This document shows positions 25,363 to 34,003 of a DNA stretch of 64,000 bases, one piece after another. The notes beneath the pieces are model-generated. The model searched no databases and had not been told where the DNA came from. It saw only the letters and a program-made list of their open reading frames with translations. The position numbers and the translations under genes were made by a program. The first letter of the stretch is position 1. The number at the start of each line of letters is the position of its first letter. The DNA comes from Acidobacterium sp. Its GTDB lineage: Bacteria > Acidobacteriota > Terriglobia > Terriglobales > Acidobacteriaceae. The stretch spans positions 124,001-188,000 of the forward strand of contig PMUI01000019.1 in NCBI GenBank assembly GCA_003166955.1, in the 5' to 3' direction.

Positions 25363-25812
25363 TCAGCGCCGCTCGCGGAAGAATTCACGAAGCAGTCCTC
25401 CGCATTCCTCCGCAAGAACTCCCGATGTCACCGCCATCTGATGATTCAGCTTCGGATGATTCAATACTTCGAGGACCGATCCCGCAGCGCCAGCCTTCGG
25501 ATCGGCGGCCCCATAGATCAGTCTCCCCAGCCGTGCGTGAATCATCGCTCCCGCACACATCGCACATGGCTCCAGCGTGACGTAGAGCTCGCAATCAACC
25601 AGCCTGTAATTCCCGATCGCTCGCGCAGCGCCGCGCATAGCTACGATCTCCGCGTGCGCCGTTGGATCCACGTCCCGCAGGACTCGATTCTGCCCTCGCG
25701 CAACGATCTCCCCTTCGATCGCGGCCACCACACCGATGGGGACCTCTCCTGCTTCAGCAGAGGCACGCGCCTCTTCGAGCGCCGCTTGCATCAAAAGCTC
25801 ATCCGCAGTCAT
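25363..25812 (-). CDS. tadA: tRNA-specific adenosine-34 deaminase
   Basis: A 149-residue zinc deaminase that makes inosine at the wobble position of tRNA-Arg(ACG). TAHAEIVAM holds the zinc ligand His and the catalytic Glu; EPCAMCAGAMIHARL holds the two zinc cysteines. Length and the RLIYGAADPKAGAAGS segment fit TadA better than guanine or cytosine deaminases. Its ATG overlaps the stop of the agmatine deiminase gene by four bases, so translation is coupled to a polyamine gene. Confidence 0.93.
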   Translation of the reverse strand: MTADELLMQAALEEARASAEAGEVPIGVVAAIEGEIVARGQNRVLRDVDPTAHAEIVAMRGAARAIGNYRLVDCELYVTLEPCAMCAGAMIHARLGRLIYGAADPKAGAAGSVLEVLNHPKLNHQMAVTSGVLAEECGGLLREFFRERR

Positions 25813-26945
25813 GGCGCATCAGCCCTTGGTTGCTGCTGGGTCATGCAGTGCAGCGCGCCCAGCCCCCAGATCAGATCTCCGCAGTAGATGCCCACCACCT
25901 CGCGCAACGGAAACACCTCCGAGAGAACGCTGAGGGCCCTGCGATCGGTGGAACGGTTGAAGGTTGGAACCAGCACAAGCTCGTTGACAGTGTAGAAATT
26001 CGCGTAGCTCGCCGGCAGACGCTGCCTCCGAAAGACGATCGGAGGCGGCATCGGCAATTCGACAATCTCAAACGGCTTTCCGTCGAGATTGCGCGCCGAC
26101 TTCAGCCGATCCAGATTCTCCTCAAGCGGCAAATGGTTTTCGTCCTCGCGATTCGGCTCAACCACTGTGACAATTGTGTTTGGTCCCACGAATCGCGTGA
26201 TGTCGTCGACGTGCCCGTGCGTATCATCGCCCGCAATCCCACGATTCATCCACAGCACCTGGTCGATTCCCAGATAATCGTGGAGCACTTGTTCCAGTTG
26301 GTCGCGGCTGACCCCGGGATTTCGCTGCTGCACCTCGCTTAGAAGGCATTCTTCTGTCGTAATCAGGGTGCCGGCCCCATTCACGTCGATGGATCCGCCC
26401 TCCAGCACTATGCGATGCGGGCCGTTCGATGTTTCCACGGTCGGCATCCACAGTGGCATTCCCAGCAATTCAGCCACCTTTTCAGGAAGTTTGTCGTCCA
26501 GATGCCAGTCCGCATACTTCGCCCAGGCATTAAACTTCCAATTTGTAACAGCTACTGGTGCAGAAAACTCGCGCGCCAGCGCGAGATCCGTATTTTCGGA
26601 ATCCGGCTGTCGCTGGATGCTCCTTTTTACGAAAATCGGTCCCGAATCCCGCGTCCAAACCCGGTCCGTCGGCCACGCGTGGAAGTGCAGCCGCGATAAA
26701 TTCACACCGGTCTTGTTCAGAACGCCGCGTGCCCGCTTTTCTGCCGCAGCGTCATCCACCAGGATGTGGACGTCTTCGACCCGTGCCAACTGCCCCACGA
26801 TTTCCGCGTAGACCCAGGGAATCGGCTTAAATTTCCCGGGCCAGTCTTCCGGATTGTGCGGCCACGCAATCCACGTCGCTTCGTGTGGTTCCCACTCGGC
26901 CGGCATCCGGTAGCCCAGCGCGCGCGGCGTGTTATATAAGCTCAT
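25809..26945 (-). CDS. aguA: Agmatine deiminase family protein
   Basis: It converts agmatine to N-carbamoylputrescine and ammonia. The ATG at 26945 is chosen because MSLYNTPRALGYRMPAEW leads directly to the family opening; an open TTG at 27002 would overlap a small upstream gene. Visible motifs are EPHEATWIAWPHN, RDSGPIFV, GGSIDVNG, GDDTHGHVDDITRFV and the C-terminal GLGALHCMTQQQP with the nucleophilic cysteine. Neighbours encode the enzymes before and after it in putrescine synthesis. Confidence 0.92.
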   Translation of the reverse strand: MSLYNTPRALGYRMPAEWEPHEATWIAWPHNPEDWPGKFKPIPWVYAEIVGQLARVEDVHILVDDAAAEKRARGVLNKTGVNLSRLHFHAWPTDRVWTRDSGPIFVKRSIQRQPDSENTDLALAREFSAPVAVTNWKFNAWAKYADWHLDDKLPEKVAELLGMPLWMPTVETSNGPHRIVLEGGSIDVNGAGTLITTEECLLSEVQQRNPGVSRDQLEQVLHDYLGIDQVLWMNRGIAGDDTHGHVDDITRFVGPNTIVTVVEPNREDENHLPLEENLDRLKSARNLDGKPFEIVELPMPPPIVFRRQRLPASYANFYTVNELVLVPTFNRSTDRRALSVLSEVFPLREVVGIYCGDLIWGLGALHCMTQQQPRADAP

Positions 26946-26949
26946 CTCA

Positions 26950-27117
26950 TCACCGCGCATACAGAAGCGACCGAACCAATAAGCATCCGAAAAATACCCC
27001 AAATCCTATGTACAAAACTCCAGTAATCGCCGAGGCGGTGCGTTTCTTGGCATAACCGTCGCGCAGCAGCAGGGCCTTCTTTGCTCCGACGAAAACCCTG
27101 TCAATTGCAACCGCCAT
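26950..27117 (-). CDS. Possible 55-residue membrane protein between the polyamine genes
   Basis: An ATG at 27117 opens a 55-codon frame ending in TGA at 26952-26950, four bases before the aguA ATG. The product has a basic stretch (GAKKALLLRDGYAKKR) and a hydrophobic helix (ITGVLYIGFGVFFGCLLV). The frame stays open upstream to a TAA and would add another hydrophobic stretch (FLGSALFIVQGVLHIASPN), but no start codon is present there. It may be a real small gene or the 3' end of a decayed two-helix protein. No family recognised. Confidence 0.4.
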   Translation of the reverse strand: MAVAIDRVFVGAKKALLLRDGYAKKRTASAITGVLYIGFGVFFGCLLVRSLLYAR

Positions 27118-27206
27118 ATTGGGCGAAGCAATGTGTAGAACGCCCTGGACTATAAAGAGAGCTGACCCGAGAAATCCAAAGGATTAAACAAACACGGCAA
27201 AATACC

Positions 27207-28124
<918 letters not shown>

Positions 28125-28211
28125 ATTTGTGCGTTCTGCAGTTACGAATCGCCAGCAGAAGCAAAAAGCGCAGGCCATTTGGCCCACGCCCCGCTCAATT
28201 TCTGCCTCCGA

Positions 28212-28769
28212 TTACTCGAAAATCAGAATGGCCGCCGCGATCGTCGTCGTCCAGAGCCCGCGCTTGTCTCCAATCGCCGATTGCGTGACGTTTAGGGTAC
28301 GGACAATCTTGTTCGAGATGCGATAAATCTCTTTCTTTTCGTCCCAGCTCTTGTCGGGGTCGAAATCCACGTCCAGTGTAGTCGCCAGCATCTCCGCCGC
28401 TAGCTCCTCGGCATATTCTCCGGCCTGCTCTTCCGTTTCCCCAAAGCTGTGGTGCTCGCTTAAGTAACCGTAAGTGTTACGATCACTCGGAATCGCCACT
28501 CCAATACTGGACGCCACGAGCCGATGCGGTTCGCGGGTGGAGTTTTCCGCGACGACCGCGAAGACCACTTCACCGGGACTCAGGTATTTCAGCCCCTCTT
28601 TGCGCCCGATCAGTTTGGCCTGCGGAGGAAAAATTGACGATACGCGCACCAGATTCTGCGCCGCAATGCCGGCATCGCGTAATGCCAGCTCAAACGAGGT
28701 CAGCCGTTCCTTGTGTTTTCCCACACCCTTGGTGAAAAACAGCCGCCTCGGGACCATGCTCTTTCCCAA
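28212..28769 (-). CDS. Pyruvoyl-dependent arginine decarboxylase
   Basis: A 185-residue protein of the archaeal-type PvlArgDC family, which makes agmatine from arginine. The proenzyme is expected to self-cleave between the two serines of [11 protein letters not shown], turning the second serine into the pyruvoyl cofactor. The active-site region continues with [13 protein letters not shown] and [18 protein letters not shown]. The TTG start at 28769 is backed by GGAGGAG seven bases upstream. It is the first gene of the putrescine run. Confidence 0.93.
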   Translation of the reverse strand: MGKSMVPRRLFFTKGVGKHKERLTSFELALRDAGIAAQNLVRVSSIFPPQAKLIGRKEGLKYLSPGEVVFAVVAENSTREPHRLVASSIGVAIPSDRNTYGYLSEHHSFGETEEQAGEYAEELAAEMLATTLDVDFDPDKSWDEKKEIYRISNKIVRTLNVTQSAIGDKRGLWTTTIAAAILIFE

Positions 28770-28898
28770 TTCTCAACTCCTCCGAAGTCCTGATGCCCCG
28801 GCACACTCATCCCGGAGCAAAACAACGCCACGCTGAAACTTATCACAAGGAAGACGCCAACGGGCATGCTGGCTGGATGAAATTCACATCGTTTTCAA

Positions 28899-29825
28899 TC
28901 ATACGGCACTACGGGCCCGCAGGGAGCCGGTCTCGTGATCGCGCTTCCTGAAGGGCTGGGTAGCAATCTCCAGAAACTCCTGGGCCGCCTTCGACAACTG
29001 CCGATCCTTGCGGAACACCAGCGCAAGGTCCCGCGCCAAACGGACGCCATCCAGTGCCAGTGGGTACAGCGCGCCTGCTTGTTCCTCTTCCGCAATATTG
29101 GTGCGGGGAAGAAATCCCAGCCCCAACCCCACCTCGATATACCTCTTCAGCATTTCGCTGGATTCCACTTCCATCGCAACTCGCGGCACAACTTCATTCA
29201 CGCGGAAAAGCTCGTCCAGCTGCTCGCGCCGCCGCCCATGCGCGGGCAGCAAAAGCGGATACTTCACAGCCTCCTGCAATCGCACCGTCCCGCGGCCGGC
29301 CAACGCATGCCCCTGCGGCGCCACCAGAGCCAGCTCATCCTTGTGGATCGGCTCTACGATCAGCCGCCCGTCGCGCACCGGCATGGAGACGACACCGAAA
29401 TCCACCTCCCGGTTCGCGACATTCTCCAGCGTACGCAACCGCTCCGCCCGCACCACGCTCAGCATCACTCGCGGATACTGCCGCCGAAACTGAGCGAATA
29501 CCTGTGGCAACACGTAAAGGTGGGTCGCCTCGTTCGCGCTGATCGCCAGCTCGCCGCGCGGCGAGCGCTCCTGCTCGGCAATGGCCAGCAAAATATGTTT
29601 CTGCCGTTCCACGCAGTATTCGGCGAACGGCTCGAAAAGCCGGCCCGCGGCGGTGAACGTCACCTTGCCGCCATCGCGGTCAAACAGGCGAGCGCCTATC
29701 TCCTGCTCCAGAGTACGAATCTGCGCGGAAATGGCCGGCTGTGTACGGAGCAGTTTCTGCGCGGCTCGCGAGAAGCTCTTCAGGCGGCTGACTTCCAGAA
29801 ATGTCCGAAGGTTTTCGAAATCCAT
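28899..29825 (-). CDS. LysR family transcriptional regulator
   Basis: A 308-residue regulator. The N-terminal winged helix is typical: MDFENLRTFLEVSRLKSFSR, then RTQPAISAQIRTLEQEIG and LFDRDGGKVTFTAAG. The effector domain follows (LYVLPQVFAQFRRQYP, VGLGLGFLPRTNIAEE). It lies 57 bases downstream of the DHA2 efflux gene on the same strand, so the two may be co-transcribed or the regulator may control the pump. Effector is unknown. Confidence 0.92.
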   Translation of the reverse strand: MDFENLRTFLEVSRLKSFSRAAQKLLRTQPAISAQIRTLEQEIGARLFDRDGGKVTFTAAGRLFEPFAEYCVERQKHILLAIAEQERSPRGELAISANEATHLYVLPQVFAQFRRQYPRVMLSVVRAERLRTLENVANREVDFGVVSMPVRDGRLIVEPIHKDELALVAPQGHALAGRGTVRLQEAVKYPLLLPAHGRRREQLDELFRVNEVVPRVAMEVESSEMLKRYIEVGLGLGFLPRTNIAEEEQAGALYPLALDGVRLARDLALVFRKDRQLSKAAQEFLEIATQPFRKRDHETGSLRARSAV

Positions 29826-29881
29826 CGTCGATCCATTAAGGATATGCCAAAAGCGGCGGTCTCAAGCGTTTTCACGCGGCG

Positions 29882-31480
29882 TTAATGCCCGCCCATCTCC
29901 TCCGGCGCCGGCTGCCGGCGCGGCGGGCGCCGCATGATGAACGGCAGCGGGATCAGGCACGCGATGATCAGACTCAGCCCCCAAAATGCATTCTGGTAGC
30001 TCAACATCTGCGCCTGCCGGTTGAGAGTTTGCCAGGCATCCCCAATGGCAAACTGCTTCGCGGCATCGCTGCTTTGCCCCAGCCGCGTCAGCGCATCGCG
30101 GGTCATATCCACAAAGCGCGAATATTGCAGGCTTCCCGGCACAACATGCGCGCTGAGAGCTGCGATGTGCGTCTGCGTGGTCCTCTGCAGGAATGTCGTC
30201 AGCAGTGCCGTGCCCACCGAACCGCCGATGTTGCGTGCGAAATTCGAGAAGCTCGAAATCTGATTGTTCTTGTTGCGCGGCACGCCCAGATAATTCAGTG
30301 TGCTGATGGGGATAAACACAAACGACAGCCCCATGACCTGGTAGGCGCGCCACAATGTAATCTGGCCAAACGACACACCCAGATCGAGCCGTGTCAGATT
30401 GAACAAACCCACCGCCGTGATCGCGTAGCCAATGGCCACCAGCAGCCGCGGATCGAGTTTCCCCGAGCTGACCAGGCGCCCGGCGATCGGCATCGTCAAC
30501 ATCAGAACCAGCGCCCCCGGCGACAACACCATCCCCGCCCGCTCGGCCGTATAACCCAGCAGGACCTGGAGAAACTGCGGGATCAACACCGTCGTCCCAA
30601 ATAGCACCATGCCCAGCACAAATTGCAGGAACACCGCCGTCCCAAAGTTGCGATTCTTGAGCAGCCGGATGTCCACGATGGGATCTTCGTGCCGCCACTC
30701 CCACCAGACAAACGTCACCAGCGTGAACGCCGCGATCACTGCAAATGCCGTGATGTTCGGGTCGCCGAACCAGTCCTTCTCCTGTCCCTTGTCCAGCACG
30801 AACTCAAGGCAGCCGACGCCGACTGAGATCAATCCCAGTCCCATAAAATCCACGCGGCCGGTCCGCGACTGTTCCTCTTTTAGATACGGCGGATCCTCCA
30901 CCATGCGCTGTGTAAGGAACAGAGACAGCAGACCGACCGGCAGGTTGATGAAGAAGATCCAGTGCCAGTTGAAGTTGTCCGTGATCCACCCCCCCAGCGT
31001 TGGCCCGATCGCCGGAGCCACCACCACTGCCATCCCATATACCGCGAAAGCCTGCCCGCGCTTGCTCACGGGAAACGTATCGGCAAGAATTGCCTGCTCG
31101 CTGGGCGCCAGACCTCCACCGCCGACCCCCTGCATCACGCGAAACAAAACCAGCAGAGGCAGCGAAGTCGCCAGCCCGCACAACATGGAGCAAATCGTGA
31201 ACAGCATCACGCACGTCATGTAGAAGCGCTTCCGCCCCATGCGCGCCATCAGCCATCCCGAGATCGGCAGAATCACGGCGCTCGAGACCAGGTAGCTGGT
31301 CAGAACCCAAGTGGCCTCTTCCTGGCTGGCGCCCAGCGTGCCCGCCATGTGCGGCAGCGCGACGTTCGCGATCGAGGTGTCCAGCACCTCCATGAAAGTC
31401 GCCAGGGTGACGGTCAGTGCCACCAGCCACGGGTTATGGCTCGGCTTCCAGTTGGCCTCGTCGTAATGCAGTTCCGCCAA
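29882..31480 (-). CDS. DHA2 family (EmrB/QacA) MFS efflux transporter
   Basis: A 532-residue protein with about 14 hydrophobic segments, the number expected for the DHA2 proton-drug antiporters. Family motifs are FMEVLDTSIANVALPHMAG in helix 1, GWLMARMGRKRFY (motif A), LFRVMQGVGGGGLAPSEQAI (motif B) and APAIGPTLGGWI (motif C). The start is a TTG without a clear ribosome-binding site. No membrane-fusion (EmrA/HlyD) gene is adjacent. A LysR gene follows it. Confidence 0.93.
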   Translation of the reverse strand: MAELHYDEANWKPSHNPWLVALTVTLATFMEVLDTSIANVALPHMAGTLGASQEEATWVLTSYLVSSAVILPISGWLMARMGRKRFYMTCVMLFTICSMLCGLATSLPLLVLFRVMQGVGGGGLAPSEQAILADTFPVSKRGQAFAVYGMAVVVAPAIGPTLGGWITDNFNWHWIFFINLPVGLLSLFLTQRMVEDPPYLKEEQSRTGRVDFMGLGLISVGVGCLEFVLDKGQEKDWFGDPNITAFAVIAAFTLVTFVWWEWRHEDPIVDIRLLKNRNFGTAVFLQFVLGMVLFGTTVLIPQFLQVLLGYTAERAGMVLSPGALVLMLTMPIAGRLVSSGKLDPRLLVAIGYAITAVGLFNLTRLDLGVSFGQITLWRAYQVMGLSFVFIPISTLNYLGVPRNKNNQISSFSNFARNIGGSVGTALLTTFLQRTTQTHIAALSAHVVPGSLQYSRFVDMTRDALTRLGQSSDAAKQFAIGDAWQTLNRQAQMLSYQNAFWGLSLIIACLIPLPFIMRRPPRRQPAPEEMGGH

Positions 31481-31652
31481 AAGACCGTCCGCGTCGCAGA
31501 GTAATTTCCGCCGCCCTTCTCAGGCGTGGAGCCCAGCACAATCCCTGAGAATTCTGCAGAGCAGCGGGAACGCCACAGAATGCAAGGGGATGAAATTGCT
31601 GAGTGGGACAGTGTTTAGATTAGCAGTAGGGTTCCGAGGTTCAGGATTGATT

Positions 31653-31684
31653 GCGCGAAGCGCGTCCGCCTGGACGGCTAGTCC
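31653..31684. repeat. Short dispersed repeat family C, copy 1
   Basis: GCGCGAAGCGCGTCCGCCTG and the adjoining GACGGCTAGTCC directly abut the stop codon of the SurA-like gene. A second copy at 53833-53866 shares GTCCGCCTGGACGGC exactly and most flanking bases. GTCC-GCCT-GGAC can pair. Nothing else is evident in the 204-base gap. Confidence 0.55.
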
Positions 31685-32776
31685 TTATTGCGCCCCGTTC
31701 CTGAAAACCTCTTCCGCGTAGTAATTCTCCACGCGCGCCTGGTCGCGCAGCATCTCCAGAAACGCGTTCTTCAGCAACTGCTCGCGGCTGTCGCGCAACT
31801 GCTGCCGGATCGTCTGCTGCACCCGCGGATCATTCAGCTGCCGCTGCCCCGCCACCTCGCGGTCGATCAACTTATAGATCGCGTACCCCGCAACCTGTTT
31901 CGAAGGCCCACCGTAAACCGGCAGAATATCGGTGACCTGTCCCGGCTTCAGCTTCGCAATGGCTGCGTAGACCTCCGGGTCGCCGCGCAACTGCGACTCC
32001 GAAACAAATCCCATGTCGCCACCGTTCCCCGCCGTGTTCGGATTCTCGGAGAAGTTCATCGCCAGCGCAGCAAAATCCTCGCCGCTTTCCAGACGGTTGT
32101 GCAGCATCTCGATCTTGCGCTTCGCGTCAGCCTCGTTCATCGCCTTGCTGTTCTGCAGATTGCCCACCTGCTGCGGCGCCATCGGCGCGGCCGTCACAAT
32201 GATCTGCGCCAGATGGTAATTCGGCTCGATCAGATTGAAGTCCGCCTTGTGCTCGTTGTAGTAGGCGGCGATATCGGCGTCCGTAATGTTGATCCGCGAC
32301 GTGATCTCCTTGTTGAACAACTTCTCTTCCGTGCGATTTCTCCGGATCTCCCGCTTCAGATCGTCCAGTGTCAGATGCTGCGAATCCAGCCGCTTCTGAA
32401 ATTCCTCCTGCGTGAATGGCGCCTTGATCTCGTTCAGCCGGTCCGACACTTCCTCATCCGTCGCCACCAGATTCTGCTTGGCCGCCCGCTGCATCACGAT
32501 CTCTTCATCGATCAGCTGGCGCAGGATGTTCAGGCGCATGATCTCCGCCTGCACCTTCGACGGTGTCTGGTGCGACTCGCCCAGATTGTTCTCGTAAATC
32601 TTCTCGACTTCGGAGCGCTCAATGCCCTTGCCATTCACCGTGGCGACGGTGTTCGCATCGTGCGCCCTTTGGCAGCCGAGGCAAAAAGCCAGCGCCACCG
32701 CCAGCCCTGCGAGCCTGAATTTGCCGTTGAAAAGCTCAGCGCCCCACGCGCCGGATGAATCCGATTGAGACGTCAA
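31685..32776 (-). CDS. SurA/parvulin-type peptidyl-prolyl isomerase lipoprotein
   Basis: A 363-residue exported chaperone. The TTG at 32776 is chosen because AGGGAG lies five bases upstream; a TTG 27 bases earlier has no site. The signal ends in a lipobox (ALAFCLGCQRA), so it is probably anchored to a membrane. A SurA-N-like helical domain (TVATVNGKGIERSEVEKIYE ... RQLIDEEIVMQRA) precedes one parvulin domain (HLAQIIVTAAP ... FAALAMNFSENP and GGDMGFVSESQL). It follows the DsbA-like and lptD genes, a setting that suggests outer-membrane protein assembly. Confidence 0.88.
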   Translation of the reverse strand: MTSQSDSSGAWGAELFNGKFRLAGLAVALAFCLGCQRAHDANTVATVNGKGIERSEVEKIYENNLGESHQTPSKVQAEIMRLNILRQLIDEEIVMQRAAKQNLVATDEEVSDRLNEIKAPFTQEEFQKRLDSQHLTLDDLKREIRRNRTEEKLFNKEITSRINITDADIAAYYNEHKADFNLIEPNYHLAQIIVTAAPMAPQQVGNLQNSKAMNEADAKRKIEMLHNRLESGEDFAALAMNFSENPNTAGNGGDMGFVSESQLRGDPEVYAAIAKLKPGQVTDILPVYGGPSKQVAGYAIYKLIDREVAGQRQLNDPRVQQTIRQQLRDSREQLLKNAFLEMLRDQARVENYYAEEVFRNGAQ

Positions 32777-32859
32777 ACGGTTCTCCCTGCAGCGGCGCCG
32801 CAAATCGGGGGGCGGCGCTCACGTTTCAGCATAAATGCCCTCCCTCGCCCTGCATAGGC

Positions 32860-33888
32860 TCATTGCCCCGGCTTCGCTGCCGGCTGCGTGCTCGCCGCCG
32901 GCTGTGCAGGCAGCGGAGCAATTCCCTGCTCCGTCAGCGCGCGATCGATCATGATCCACAGCTGATGTTCCTCCAGCTGTCCGGCCCAGCGCTCCCCGCT
33001 GACAAAAAACGTCGGCGTCGCATTTACGCCCACCTTATCGCCCGCCTTCATCTCCGCAATAATCTTGCTGTCGTCCTGTTTCGCCACGCACGCATCCAGC
33101 TTCCCTGCGTCCAGCTGCTCCTTCGCGCCTTCCTGATCCGCCAGCTTGTCCAGCATCCCCGTCGACTTCGCCAGATCTCTGTCCGGCCCGTTCACGTCCT
33201 GCCCATGCGTGTGCAGATAGTCGACGTAATTCCAGTACGCCGTCGCGTTCTGCGCCGCAAGGCAATTCGCGTTCACTGCCGCGTGCATCGCCCACGGATG
33301 AATCTCCACCAGCGGATAGTCCATGTAGACGAACTTCACCAGCCCCTTGTAGTGGTCCAGCGTCGCCGGAAAGAACTCCGCATGCATCTGCGCGCAGTAT
33401 GGGCATTCCAGATCGTCGAAGTTCACGATCGTCACCTTCGCATCCGGATTCCCGCGCACCGGCCTCCCGTCCGCTGGCAATATCCCCGCCGGATCGGGTC
33501 CGATATCCCACTTTGAGAGCCTCGCCAGCGTGCTCGAATCTTTTGACAGCAGAAACTCTACCGTCTGCTTCTTCTGCGGCTGGCTGGGCAGCGAAAATGT
33601 AACCGCGATGGTGTCATATCCATTCACATCGCTCTTCTGCCGCGGTCCAATCGCGATCTCATACTGCGGCGGCACGTTCAGTTCGGAGCGAATCATGATC
33701 TCGATCTTGCGCTCCAGCGCCGGTACTGCGACCGGGGCCGCAGCCGCCGCTCCCGTCGCGCTTGCCGCCCCTCCAGCCGCCGGGACCGGCGCTGTCGCGG
33801 GCGGAGCCGGATTGGGGGGATTCTGCTGCGCTGCGCAACTGGCCGCCGCTATCACAAGCACGAAGCCCGCAGAGATAAACTTCTTCAC
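32860..33888 (-). CDS. DsbA-like thioredoxin-fold protein
   Basis: A secreted thiol oxidoreductase or isomerase. A GTG at 33888 gives a protein that starts directly at a signal peptide (VKKFISAGFVLVIAAASCAAQ); the frame is open to 34041 but that would overlap lptD. An Ala/Pro-rich linker and a small domain precede the DsbA domain, which has the CXXC site in DDLECPYCAQMHAEF and the cis-proline in GVNATPTFFVSGERW. CPYC resembles DsbA-family and DsbC-like sites. It lies between lptD and the SurA-like gene. Confidence 0.88.
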   Translation of the reverse strand: MKKFISAGFVLVIAAASCAAQQNPPNPAPPATAPVPAAGGAASATGAAAAAPVAVPALERKIEIMIRSELNVPPQYEIAIGPRQKSDVNGYDTIAVTFSLPSQPQKKQTVEFLLSKDSSTLARLSKWDIGPDPAGILPADGRPVRGNPDAKVTIVNFDDLECPYCAQMHAEFFPATLDHYKGLVKFVYMDYPLVEIHPWAMHAAVNANCLAAQNATAYWNYVDYLHTHGQDVNGPDRDLAKSTGMLDKLADQEGAKEQLDAGKLDACVAKQDDSKIIAEMKAGDKVGVNATPTFFVSGERWAGQLEEHQLWIMIDRALTEQGIAPLPAQPAASTQPAAKPGQ

Positions 33889-34003
33889 CAGAAAAACCGC
33901 CTTCTTCGGCCCTAAGCCGTCACCATCGAAAATGCTCTGTTCATTATCGCAGTTTGCACTCCCGCCCCGTCCTCCGCTGCCTGTTCCCTGTTCCCTGCTC
34001 TTA

